A stretch of 64,000 nt of DNA. Origin: DATFXM01 sp035315885. Its GTDB lineage: Bacteria > Acidobacteriota > Blastocatellia > UBA7656. The stretch is from the NCBI GenBank assembly GCA_035315885.1, contig DATFXM010000093.1, positions 31,805 through 95,804 of the forward strand. The letters run 5' to 3'. Position 1 is the stretch's first letter; every line of letters starts with the position of its first letter. Shown one piece after another: positions 35,467 to 44,046 of the stretch. A program made the translations under genes and the position numbers. The notes below the pieces were generated by a model. That model did not search any database, had not been told where the DNA came from, and worked only from the letters and a program-made list of their open reading frames with translations.

Positions 35467-37725
35467 TCAGCTTGCGATCACTTCGGCAAGGGCGCGAAGA
35501 AGTTTGTCAGCCGTGTACGGCTTTGCGAGAAACATCTTGATCGGCGCTCCGCTCAGCTCAGCGCTTCGGCCGTTTCCAGAAAAGCCGCTGCTCGCGATGA
35601 TCCGGACCGCCGGATCCATCTTGGTAAGCGCTCGAATTGTCGCCGGGCCATCCATGTACGGCATAGCCATATCGGTGAGCACCACGCTGACCTCGGCCAT
35701 GTTTTGCGCGAACAGTGCAACGGCCTCGGCTCCATCGCTCGCCAGAAGCACACGATAGCCGTAGGTCTCGAGAGTGCTGCCGGTAACTTCTCTGATCGCC
35801 AGTTCGTCATCGACTACGAGTATCAATTCGCCATGTCCGCGCGGCAAGTCAGGCACTTGCTCGACCGCCTGCCGAGGCTGGGCACCCTCGGCCGCCGGCA
35901 GGTAGATTCGAAATTCGGTTCCGCGTCCGGGCTCGCTGTAGACATTGATGAAGCCGCCGTGACTGCGAACGATGCCAAGCACCGTGGACAGTCCGAGGCC
36001 GGTTCCATGTCCCGGCTGTTTAGTCGTGAAGAAAGGTTCGAAGATTCTGTCCTGGAGCTCTGGTGGAATGCCAGTTCCGCTGTCGGTGACCTCGATGAGC
36101 AAGTACCTCCCTACGCGGGCTTCCATGTTCATTCGGGCATAGCTTTCGTCTATCTGCGCACTCTCGGCACGTATCGATAGCTTTCCTCCGTGGGGCATCG
36201 CGTCCCGAGCGTTGACACACAGATTCATCAGCACTTGATGGAGTTGAGTTGCGTCCCCGGCTATCACCACGAGGTCTTCGTTTGCCAGAAACTCAACCTC
36301 TATGTCTTTCGGGAAAGTGTCTTTCAAAATCTTCATCACTTCCCTAATCAGATGTCTGGGCTGAAGGAATATCTGTTCCCCCTCGACGCCGCGCGCGAAT
36401 TCGAGAACCTGCTTTACCAGCTCGCTCCCGTGTTCGGCGCTCTTCTGAAGTATAGTCAGTAGCTTTGCGGTCTCCGGGTCCTGATGTCGCACCTGCAGCA
36501 GACGGACTGACATCAGAATCGGTGAGAGTACATTGTTGAGGTCGTGAGCAATGCCGCCTGCAAGCGTCCCAATGCTCTCCATTCGCTGGGCGCGCAAAAA
36601 TTGCCGTTCGAGCCGCCGCTGATCGGTCACGTCGGTGTTGATTACAAGCATCGACTTCGGCTCACCGCGCTCGTCGCGAACCAGAGCCCAGCGACTCTGA
36701 AGAACGAGGTTCTTGCCGTGACTGGTGATCTGCCGGATCTCTCCCGTCCATTCGCCTTTTGCTTTTACGCGCTTGCAAGCCTCTTCATATTCTGCCGGGA
36801 CAGTTTCAAACAGCAGCTCGGTAGCCTTCTTGCCCAGGACTTCCGCGGCGGTCCAGCCATAGATGCGCTCGGCGCCTTTGCTCCAGAACAAAATCTTGTG
36901 CTCGAAATCCCGAACCATGATGGCGTCCTGCGCGTGATCCAGGAGCGCCGCTTGCTCTCGAAGCTGCTCTTCAGCCCGTTTGCGTTCGGTTATATCGGTT
37001 CTGATCGCGATATATTGGTAGGGCTTGCCGCGAGCACTCAGAAACGGGACTATCGTAGTGTCCACCCAGTAGATGCTGCCATCTTTTGCTCGGTTGCGAA
37101 TCTCACCCTTCCAAACCGTTCCACTCGCGATGGTCGTCCAGAGATCGCGAATAAATTCTTTTGGGTGATAGCCCGAGTTTATTATCCGGTGGTCCTGACC
37201 TAGGAGTTCTTCCTCGGAGTACTTGGAGATCTCGCAGAATTTATCGTTTACAAAAGTGATGATGCCACGCTGATCGGTTATCGCGACTATCGAGTGCTGG
37301 TCGAGCGCATCCTTAATGTCTGCGAGTTCCTTGACCGATCGATTCCAAGCCTCCTGTGCCCGCTCGCGTTCGGTAAGGTCCGAGCCTACGGCGACGATCC
37401 ACTCGGCTTTTCCCTGGCCGTTCTTCAGAGCGCTGCTGCTCCAGGAGACGAGTCTCACCTCGCCCTCTCTTGTCAGCAGATGTCCGGTGTAGTCAGTTGC
37501 GGATCCATTGACCGTCTCCCGGAAGCGGTTCTTGAACGCATCAATCTCTGGATCGGGCAACAGGAGATCCCAGATGTATAAGCCGCGGATCTCGCCAATG
37601 GAGTAGCCGGTCAGGTTCTCGAGTCCGCGACTGAACTGCACGATCGTGCCACGAGAGTCCAGAACTACCACCAGAGCCCCGGATGTCTGCAGGATTGCTG
37701 CCCCTAGATCGCCCTCGTGTACCAT
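35467..37725 (-). CDS. Hybrid sensor histidine kinase with three PAS domains and a receiver
   Basis: The protein of about 752 residues has three PAS domains (about 10-120, 145-250, 260-375), each with a PAC-like end (SDLTERERAQ, TDITERKRAE, TDVTDQRRLE). Then come HisKA (phospho-His in GGIAHDLNNVLSP), HATPase_c (NLCVNARDAM, DSGTGIPP, GTGLGLSTV) and a C-terminal receiver (ILVVDDE, phospho-Asp in VVLTDMAMPYMDG). There are no membrane segments, so it senses something in the cytoplasm. Receiver fusions usually feed a phosphorelay. The NtrC-type regulator 1 kb further along the strand is a possible partner. The ATG at 37725 is preferred over an upstream TTG. Confidence 0.92.
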   Translation of the reverse strand: MVHEGDLGAAILQTSGALVVVLDSRGTIVQFSRGLENLTGYSIGEIRGLYIWDLLLPDPEIDAFKNRFRETVNGSATDYTGHLLTREGEVRLVSWSSSALKNGQGKAEWIVAVGSDLTERERAQEAWNRSVKELADIKDALDQHSIVAITDQRGIITFVNDKFCEISKYSEEELLGQDHRIINSGYHPKEFIRDLWTTIASGTVWKGEIRNRAKDGSIYWVDTTIVPFLSARGKPYQYIAIRTDITERKRAEEQLREQAALLDHAQDAIMVRDFEHKILFWSKGAERIYGWTAAEVLGKKATELLFETVPAEYEEACKRVKAKGEWTGEIRQITSHGKNLVLQSRWALVRDERGEPKSMLVINTDVTDQRRLERQFLRAQRMESIGTLAGGIAHDLNNVLSPILMSVRLLQVRHQDPETAKLLTILQKSAEHGSELVKQVLEFARGVEGEQIFLQPRHLIREVMKILKDTFPKDIEVEFLANEDLVVIAGDATQLHQVLMNLCVNARDAMPHGGKLSIRAESAQIDESYARMNMEARVGRYLLIEVTDSGTGIPPELQDRIFEPFFTTKQPGHGTGLGLSTVLGIVRSHGGFINVYSEPGRGTEFRIYLPAAEGAQPRQAVEQVPDLPRGHGELILVVDDELAIREVTGSTLETYGYRVLLASDGAEAVALFAQNMAEVSVVLTDMAMPYMDGPATIRALTKMDPAVRIIASSGFSGNGRSAELSGAPIKMFLAKPYTADKLLRALAEVIAS

Positions 37726-37826
37726 GCAAGAAGGAACCAACGTTTAAGGATTCTAACAATCCCAAATAGTAATAAAACGTCGCGTCACAATACAACAGGT
37801 ACAAGGAGCGAAAGGCGAAGCAGCGG

Positions 37827-37973
37827 CTTTGCGAATCTTTGCGTCTTTGCGCGAAACCCGAAGTTTGATTCTTATCTAACGGCGGGGAAATATCGTGGTG
37901 TTCCCCGTTGCCGATCAAATTTCAAGTCGGGGCTCCACGCAAAGGCCGCAAAGACTCGCAAGGGCCGCAAAGG
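37827..37973. repeat. CTTTGCG-unit element, two inverted arms
   Basis: The left arm (37827-37857) has CTTTGCG units spaced about 8-10 bp. The right arm (37937-37973) has CGCAAAG units in the inverse orientation. The centre is about 80 bp. It lies between the kinase gene and uspA. The layout matches the heptamer elements but the unit is longer. Confidence 0.8.
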
Positions 37974-38020
37974 TGTCCGACCATACTTATGCGCGATCAA
38001 AGCAAAGCCGAAAACTACCT

Positions 38021-38467
38021 TTACTGGCTTTCGTGCTTTCGTACAATTTCAACCGAGCAATGTGCGTGAGATGCGACTGCCTGCGACACCGAGCCAAGCA
38101 ACAACTTGGTGAGGCCTCGATAGCCGTGAGAACCTAATACGATGAGGTCCGCGCCCCATCGCTCGGCTTCGTCAGTGATGACATGCTTCGGATAGCCCTC
38201 CACCACCTCAATGCTCGACTCGAGCTTGCTTTGAGCGAGCTTCGCAACCGCCTTCTCAACTGTCATGCGCGCGTGCTCCCGGGCCGCCCGGTCCATCTCT
38301 TCAAAGTAGTTGTCAGGCAGGGCCCAAGGCTCAGTCGCCGGAATCAGCGGTCGTTCGGCGACGTGCAGAACTTTGACCTCGCTTCCCTCGGGCCACGGCC
38401 GGCGTGCGACCTCTTCAACCGCCGCGTCACTAAAAGCGGAACCATCTACTGCCAACAGTATCTTCAT
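38021..38467 (-). CDS. Universal stress protein UspA family
   Basis: The 148-residue protein has a single Usp domain. The nucleotide-binding motif is complete: GSHGYRGLTKLLLGS gives G-x2-G-x9-G-S, so it probably binds ATP. The N-terminal KILLAVDGSAFSDAAVEEV is also typical. AGGTACAGG precedes the ATG. It lies between the hybrid kinase and the NtrC-type regulator, all on the minus strand. This makes a stress-response group plausible, but it is not proven. Confidence 0.9.
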   Translation of the reverse strand: MKILLAVDGSAFSDAAVEEVARRPWPEGSEVKVLHVAERPLIPATEPWALPDNYFEEMDRAAREHARMTVEKAVAKLAQSKLESSIEVVEGYPKHVITDEAERWGADLIVLGSHGYRGLTKLLLGSVSQAVASHAHCSVEIVRKHESQ

Positions 38468-38716
38468 GCCTGTACCTCATCATCCAGCGGTATTGTACTC
38501 AGTGCCTCGGCTCAAGTCCTTGCAATCCTCGCTTACTTCACGCGAGCAATGATCGTGCCGTTCAAAAAAAGCCGTTGGGAACAAAATAAACCGGCGTTTT
38601 GCGGGATATTGACTCGCGAAGACGCGAAGTTTTCCTCAACCGGGCACGAGGATGGGACATATAAAGATTTCGGTGGACGCTTGCGAAACACGGAAAAACG
38701 GCTGGCGCAAGGATGG

Positions 38717-40144
38717 TCACTTGGTGGAAAGCTCTTCGAGCTTCTTCAGCCGGTAACGCAGTTGATCGCGCGATATGCCCAGTAGCTCCGCCGCACGGGT
38801 CTGGTTTCCACCGCTTCGCTCGAGGGCTTGTCTGACCAGCGACATCTCTACATCTTCGAGCGCAACGCCCGCGGGCGGTAATCTGAATGATCCCGCAAGC
38901 GATGATTCCTTGCGGGCATCGACTGATGCCGCCGCTTGTTTAACAGCCGGCTCCGAGGCGACCTCTCCAGGAATAATCCCTCGCGGCAAGTATGTCGAAG
39001 TGATGATGTCGGAGTCTTCCAGAATCATCACCCGCTCGATCACGTTTCGGAGCTCTCGCACGTTGCCCGGCCAGTTGTAGCGCCGGAATAAACCGGCAAC
39101 GTCCGGCGCCAGTCCGCTGACCTTTCTGCGAAGGCGCTGATTGAAGTGCGAGATGTAGTGGTGCGCCAGGAGAATGATATCGTCGTCGCGTTCCCGCAGC
39201 GGAGGAATGTCGATCTGGATAACTGAGAGTCTGTAATACAGGTCGAGTCGAAAACGACCCGACTCGCTTTCGTTCTTCAAGTCACGATTGGACGCGGCGA
39301 TTACTCGGACGTCCAACGGCAGGTCCTTCAGTCCACCGACTCTGCGGAACGCGCCCTCCTCGAGCACGCGCAAGAACTTCGCCTGAAGGCTCAATTCGAG
39401 TTCTCCGATTTCATCCAGGAGAATTGTGCCGCCTTCGGCCTGCTCGAGGAGCCCTTCCTTGCGTCCCTTGGCGTCGGTGAAAGCGCCTTTTTCGTATCCG
39501 AAGAGCTCGCTCTCCATGAGGGTCGCCGGAATTGCTGCGCAGTTTATCGCGACAAAAGGAGCGTCGCCGCGGCGGGATCCGTAGTGGATTGCCTTGGCTA
39601 CGAGGTCCTTGCCGGTGCCCGACTCGCCCTGGAGCAGGACAGACGAGACTTCGCTCTCGGCGACTTTGCGGGCCAACGCGAACATTTCGCGCATTCCGGG
39701 GGAGGTCCCGACGATTTGATCGAACCCAAATTCCCGCTTTCGCTCGCTACGGATGGAGCCCACTTCTTTTCGAAGCAACTGTGTCTCGATTCCGTTGCGG
39801 ATCGTTACCTGGAGTTCTTCGAGTTTGATGGGCTTGCCGATGAAGTCATAGGCGCCTCCCCGGAGAGCGGCGATGGTGTCTTCGACGAGTACGTTGGCGG
39901 TAATCATTATGACGACTGCGTCGGCATGACTGCGTTTGATCTCGCGCAGCACGTCCAGACCGGAGCCGTCGGGCAGAACTACATCCAGCAGAACCGCCGC
40001 AGGCTGCTCGTTCTCAAACGCCTGAAGCCCCTCTGCGATTGAGCCTGCTTCTATTGGCTGATAACTCCACCCACGCAAGGCCTCGCCGAGAGTCCAACGG
40101 ATCATTTCATCGTCGTCGACAACGAGGACTTTCTCTTTTGGCAT
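38717..40144 (-). CDS. Sigma-54-dependent NtrC-type response regulator
   Basis: The 475-residue regulator has an N-terminal receiver (phospho-Asp in LLDVVLPDGSG, about Asp54) and an AAA+ sigma-54 activator domain. The Walker A motif is GESGTGKD (about 173-180) and the sigma-54 contact loop GAFTDA (about 220-225). A Fis-type helix-turn-helix follows at the C-terminus (GGNQTRAAELLGISRDQLRYRLKKLEE). The phosphoryl donor is probably a histidine kinase. The hybrid kinase at 35467 is the only one in the window. Downstream targets are unknown, and a sigma-54 (-24/-12) promoter was not identified by eye. Confidence 0.95.
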   Translation of the reverse strand: MPKEKVLVVDDDEMIRWTLGEALRGWSYQPIEAGSIAEGLQAFENEQPAAVLLDVVLPDGSGLDVLREIKRSHADAVVIMITANVLVEDTIAALRGGAYDFIGKPIKLEELQVTIRNGIETQLLRKEVGSIRSERKREFGFDQIVGTSPGMREMFALARKVAESEVSSVLLQGESGTGKDLVAKAIHYGSRRGDAPFVAINCAAIPATLMESELFGYEKGAFTDAKGRKEGLLEQAEGGTILLDEIGELELSLQAKFLRVLEEGAFRRVGGLKDLPLDVRVIAASNRDLKNESESGRFRLDLYYRLSVIQIDIPPLRERDDDIILLAHHYISHFNQRLRRKVSGLAPDVAGLFRRYNWPGNVRELRNVIERVMILEDSDIITSTYLPRGIIPGEVASEPAVKQAAASVDARKESSLAGSFRLPPAGVALEDVEMSLVRQALERSGGNQTRAAELLGISRDQLRYRLKKLEELSTK

Positions 40145-40206
40145 GTGAACCGGGCCTCAGTCGGGCGCATCATAACAAAGTTCCGAAACCGCCACCAAAC
40201 GGAGTC

Positions 40207-40289
40207 CTGAATTCTGAAATTTGAAATCTGAAATTATCTGAAATTTGAAATTTGAATCTGAAATCTGAAATTTGAAATCTGAGATTTGA
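40207..40289. repeat. TGAAATN heptamer array
   Basis: About ten 7-bp units of the TGAAATT/TGAAATC type, with small irregularities, form an AT-rich run that merges directly into a CTGAGTN arm at about 40283. It lies about 60 bp upstream of the NtrC-type gene. Confidence 0.9.
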
Positions 40290-40450
40290 GTACTGAGCAC
40301 TGAGTTCTGAGTATTAACGCTAGGCGCCTTGCCGCCGAACAGCACTTTGCAAGGCATCAATAAAAGGTGGGTCTGGTTCGGAGGGATTTTCGCTCAGCAG
40401 CCGGACGCCCTCGCGTTAACGCTCAGAACTCAAGACTCACAACTCAGTAC
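40283..40450. repeat. CTGAGTN heptamer element with a long centre
   Basis: The left arm (40283-40314) and the inverted right arm (40415-40450) flank a centre of about 100 bp. The centre contains gcgccttgccgccgaacagc and gcaaggcat stretches, which could form a further small stem. It is fused on its left side to a TGAAATN array. Confidence 0.82.
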
Positions 40451-40471
40451 CTGGAACTTTTCAGCGGACGC

Positions 40472-40610
40472 AGCCCCGGGTTCGTGAACTGACCCGGGGC
40501 TTACGCCACGGCCGCTCGCGCGGGAGCACCAAACCAGCTCCGCCAATTGACGGAGTTCCCCTCCCCGATAAGGTCTGGTCAGGCATTCTTATCGCGCTAA
40601 GCCGCGGCCG
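40472..40610. other. Candidate structured RNA or DNA element with nested stems
   Basis: A perfect 10-bp stem (40472-40481 with 40492-40501, 10-base loop) is followed by a closing 7-bp stem (40509-40515 with 40604-40610). That stem encloses two hairpins: 40536-40542 with 40551-40557 (7 bp including a wobble pair), and 40566-40572 with 40588-40594 (7 bp). The stem count and order suggest a folded RNA. I do not recognise a known riboswitch class. The stems could act on either strand, in the leader of the NtrC-type gene or the 40958 gene. Confidence 0.55.
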
Positions 40611-40810
40611 ATTTTGCAAAGATCAAGCTTTCGAGGTCGCACTCGTCTTCCACTGGATTACCACTCGAACTCCGCGTGTTGTGCCACTACCAACGCCGTG
40701 CACTGTCCCGTACCGGCGACCCAACGCACAACGTTCTCTCTGGTATGTAGCCGTTCTCCCGTTCACGTCGCTCATATTAGGGTTCAATGGTCCTGTAGTC
40801 ATAAATAAGC

Positions 40811-40843
40811 GGTGAAGTTGTGGTTAAGTTTTGGTGAAGCTGT
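40811..40843 (+). promoter_or_regulatory. Three tandem 11-bp direct repeats, operator-like
   Basis: Consecutive 11-mers ggtgaagttgt, ggttaagtttt and ggtgaagctgt sit head to tail on one face of the helix, 115 bp upstream of the 40958 gene. Eleven-bp direct repeats are the layout used by OmpR/PhoB-type regulators. The regulator is not known, and the match to any consensus is inference. Confidence 0.6.
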
Positions 40844-40957
40844 AGCCAACGAGAACCTCGCTTTACTTTTGATACCTCCCCGAATATCCTTTCGTCGCCT
40901 TGCGGGCGTCACGAACCAAACAACCTGCCCCGTCTGCAAACACCGTCGGAGAGGCGA

Positions 40958-43900
40958 ATGGAAGCCAGGTTAGCTAGCAAGTCGGTGCTACCCGGAGTTG
41001 GCCTGATAGTCTTTGTTGTTTCAACGATGCTTCTCGGACGACCGGTCCGCGCCATCAACTCTCTAGCTGCAAGCGAGGCAGTGCCGCTCTTCTCCGTCTT
41101 CACAGTCACGAACATTGGAGACTCGGGTGTAGGTTCTCTGCGACAGGCAATTCTGGACGCCAACCTGTCTTCCGGCTCGGACCTGATTCAGTTCAATATT
41201 TCGGGCGCCGGTGTTCACAAGATAACGGTCCTTTCCGCATTGCCGGACATTACAGATCCAGTAACGATCGACGGAACAACGCAGCCCTCCGGTACGATCG
41301 AGTTAGATGGTTCAAGCGCGGGCGCTGGAGCAAATGGACTCTCGATAGGCACTGGAAGCTGTGTCATCAGGGGCTTGGCCATTGATGGCTTCAGCGGGAA
41401 CGGAATAAGACTAGATGCGGGCGGGGGCCATCTGATCGAGGGAAATCTGATTGGCGTCGGAGCGGGCAACGGGGGGTCGGGTATCTTTGTCAACTCAAAC
41501 AACAACACAATCGGCGGGTTCACCGCAGCCGCGCGAAACGTAGTCTCGGGAAACGGCGGCCCGGGTATCCATTTGCTGTCGGCTTCCAGCAATAACGTGA
41601 TTGGAAACTTTATTGGGACTGACCCGACCGGAACGGTCTCGATCGGGAACGTAGACGGAATCCGACTCGACGGTTCGAACAACAACACAATCGGGGGATT
41701 GGTTCCGGCGGCTCGAAACGTCATCTCCGGCAACATTCAAAACGGGATTTTGCTGTTGATGGGCGCTTCGGGCAATCACATCCAGGGAAACTTTATCGGG
41801 ACTCGAGCAGATGGGGTCTCACAACTGGGAAACATTGCCGCTGGAATTCGTTTAGACGCGGGCTTGCCGCGGAACAACATGATAGGGGGCTCGTCACCCG
41901 GCGCGGGCAACGTAATAGCATTCAACATGATCGGCGTTACCGTATTGAGTGGTACAGGCAACACGATTATCGGCAACTCGATCTCAAAGAATGACACGCT
42001 TGGCATCGATTTAAATAATGATAGCGTGTCTCCGAACGATTTCTGCGACACAGACGGCGGAGCCAATGGTACTCAGAACTTTCCCTTGATTGACGAGGTT
42101 CAGACCGGTGGCGGGATGGTGTTCATCAAGGGCGGCCTGAACAGTACGCCCCTTACTCAGTTTCGTCTCGACTTTTATGCAAACGCAGCCTGTAGTGCTC
42201 TAGGATTTGGCGAGGGTGAAAGGTTCATCGGAACTGCCACCGTAACAACCGATTCCATGTGCGTCGCCCAGATAGATGTCACGTTGTCTGCGAGTGTTGC
42301 AGCCGGAGATGTCGTTACCGCTACGGCGACAGATCCGTCCGGGAATACGTCTGAGTTTTCGATCTGTTTGATCGTGCAACCAGCGCCATGCGTCATTGTA
42401 TGCGCGCCCAATAAAACGGCATCCGCTCCGATCAATCAATGCGGAGCAAAAATCGACTACAGCCTTCCTCTCGCGTTTGGCACTTGCGGAACAGTCTCCT
42501 GCACGCCTCCCCCGGGTTCGTTGTTCCCGCTTGGCAACACCGTAGTGACCTGCAATTCGTCGGCAGGGGGGTCTTGTTCATTCACCGTCGCGGTGGTCGA
42601 CAGTACACCGCCAACTATCTTGTGCCCGGGAGACATCGTAACCGGCGTCGCGTCGGGACAGCAGACAAGAGTCGTAAACTTCCCAACGCCGCGGGCAACA
42701 GATAACTGCTCGCAGGTAGAAGTCACCTGCCTGCCTCCCTCCGGCGCTCAGTTCCCTCTCGGCATGACCACAGTGACGTGCCGAGGGCGAGACGACTCCA
42801 ACAACGAAGGATCGTGTTCGTTTGTCATCCGTGTGAGTGACTTACAACCTCCAACAATACAGTGTCCCAGCAATGTGAATGTCGTGGCGCCGCCAAACCA
42901 ACAGCTCGTAGTCGTAACGTACGCGGCTCCAACAGTGAGCGATAACCTGCCGGGTACTACTGTGACCTGCGTGCCTCCCTCAGGGTCTCAATTCCCTGTC
43001 GGGACTACTGCCGTGACCTGTACGGCTGAAGACGCATCCGGGAACAGGTCTGCGTGTTCGTTTCAGGTCGTGATCACCGGAGGCCCGCCATCGATAAGGG
43101 TGATAATCCCGGGTGATAAACTGACCGTAGAGTTTCCTGTCCAAAAAATCAAACGCAAGAAGAAACCCAGGAACCTGCTGTGCCAGCCGTTTTCCTTGGC
43201 CAACGATGCGAAGTCGCCAGCAGCGCTCAAGCTGAAATCGATTGAAAGGACAGGCCCGGACATCAGCGCGATCTCAAACCGCGACGATTCCGCTTTGTTC
43301 CTGCTTACTCTGGTGAATTCGGATCAATCACAGACTTCGATAGGTATCGGCGATACGTTCACCGTAGCACCGGGCGGCCAGTCGAGCTTCTGTCTGAGGT
43401 TCAATCCTCAAGTGCCGCCGGTGGTCGGCCAGACCACCGGACTCCGCTCCATCGACGTCATACCCGATCGCCTGGAGTCGGTACTGAGATTCGAAGACCA
43501 ATCGGGAACAGCGGTTCTAGTGCCTGTTGTGGGTCATGTTGCGAGCGCGGTGATTTTCACGAACCCTGACCTGCCGGCCAGGGCACCGGTGTTCTCCTTC
43601 GAGAAGTCCGGCAACAGTTTCTTTGTCACACACTCCAACTATGACGCGAACCTCGACACCAGGACCGCCCGCTATGACTTTATGAGTTCAGATGGCCGAG
43701 TAGTCGCGTCGATCGATGTAGATCTGGCCGGACCTCTCAGCCAATCGAAGGTCGTACGCGGCGAGGCGTTTACTATTCGCCAGGAGTTCACTGGGGCAGC
43801 CGATCATCCGGAGGTCGGTTCAGTTCAACTCTCGGTTCAGGACGGAGAAACCACCATTTCGCAACAAATCAGTCTGGGAACGGTTGCGTCCGCAAGCGTT

Positions 43901-43966
43901 AACCAATTGATCGCGAGCCCTCGAAGCGCTAAATTGTCTCTGCGTGCCACGCGGATCAGCCCCTGA
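40958..43966 (+). CDS. Secreted beta-helix and HYR-domain protein
   Basis: The 1002-residue exported protein has a signal peptide (to about residue 34) and a CSLREA-like start (FTVTNIGDSGVGSLRQAILDAN). A right-handed parallel beta-helix of NNT/GN repeats (about 95-345) follows, then a short beta domain. Three HYR domains (about 473-548, 548-628, 628-708) show TPPTIxCP, the VTC turn and CSFxVxV. The C-terminal 290 residues carry no domain I recognise. HYR and beta-helix modules are typical of surface adhesion proteins. GAGAGG precedes the ATG. No sortase or PEP-CTERM-type anchor is visible. Confidence 0.85.
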   Translation: MEARLASKSVLPGVGLIVFVVSTMLLGRPVRAINSLAASEAVPLFSVFTVTNIGDSGVGSLRQAILDANLSSGSDLIQFNISGAGVHKITVLSALPDITDPVTIDGTTQPSGTIELDGSSAGAGANGLSIGTGSCVIRGLAIDGFSGNGIRLDAGGGHLIEGNLIGVGAGNGGSGIFVNSNNNTIGGFTAAARNVVSGNGGPGIHLLSASSNNVIGNFIGTDPTGTVSIGNVDGIRLDGSNNNTIGGLVPAARNVISGNIQNGILLLMGASGNHIQGNFIGTRADGVSQLGNIAAGIRLDAGLPRNNMIGGSSPGAGNVIAFNMIGVTVLSGTGNTIIGNSISKNDTLGIDLNNDSVSPNDFCDTDGGANGTQNFPLIDEVQTGGGMVFIKGGLNSTPLTQFRLDFYANAACSALGFGEGERFIGTATVTTDSMCVAQIDVTLSASVAAGDVVTATATDPSGNTSEFSICLIVQPAPCVIVCAPNKTASAPINQCGAKIDYSLPLAFGTCGTVSCTPPPGSLFPLGNTVVTCNSSAGGSCSFTVAVVDSTPPTILCPGDIVTGVASGQQTRVVNFPTPRATDNCSQVEVTCLPPSGAQFPLGMTTVTCRGRDDSNNEGSCSFVIRVSDLQPPTIQCPSNVNVVAPPNQQLVVVTYAAPTVSDNLPGTTVTCVPPSGSQFPVGTTAVTCTAEDASGNRSACSFQVVITGGPPSIRVIIPGDKLTVEFPVQKIKRKKKPRNLLCQPFSLANDAKSPAALKLKSIERTGPDISAISNRDDSALFLLTLVNSDQSQTSIGIGDTFTVAPGGQSSFCLRFNPQVPPVVGQTTGLRSIDVIPDRLESVLRFEDQSGTAVLVPVVGHVASAVIFTNPDLPARAPVFSFEKSGNSFFVTHSNYDANLDTRTARYDFMSSDGRVVASIDVDLAGPLSQSKVVRGEAFTIRQEFTGAADHPEVGSVQLSVQDGETTISQQISLGTVASASVNQLIASPRSAKLSLRATRISP

Positions 43967-44046
43967 CTCGGCACGCATCCAACCCCCATTTGGCAGACCA
44001 GGTTTCGAGTACGAGACGCCGAGACCGAAAAGCTGGAGGAGAATAA

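Noticed and set aside
40472..40501. Rho-independent terminator
   Set aside because: The 10-bp stem is strong, but no T-tract follows on either strand, so it is reported as a structured element only.
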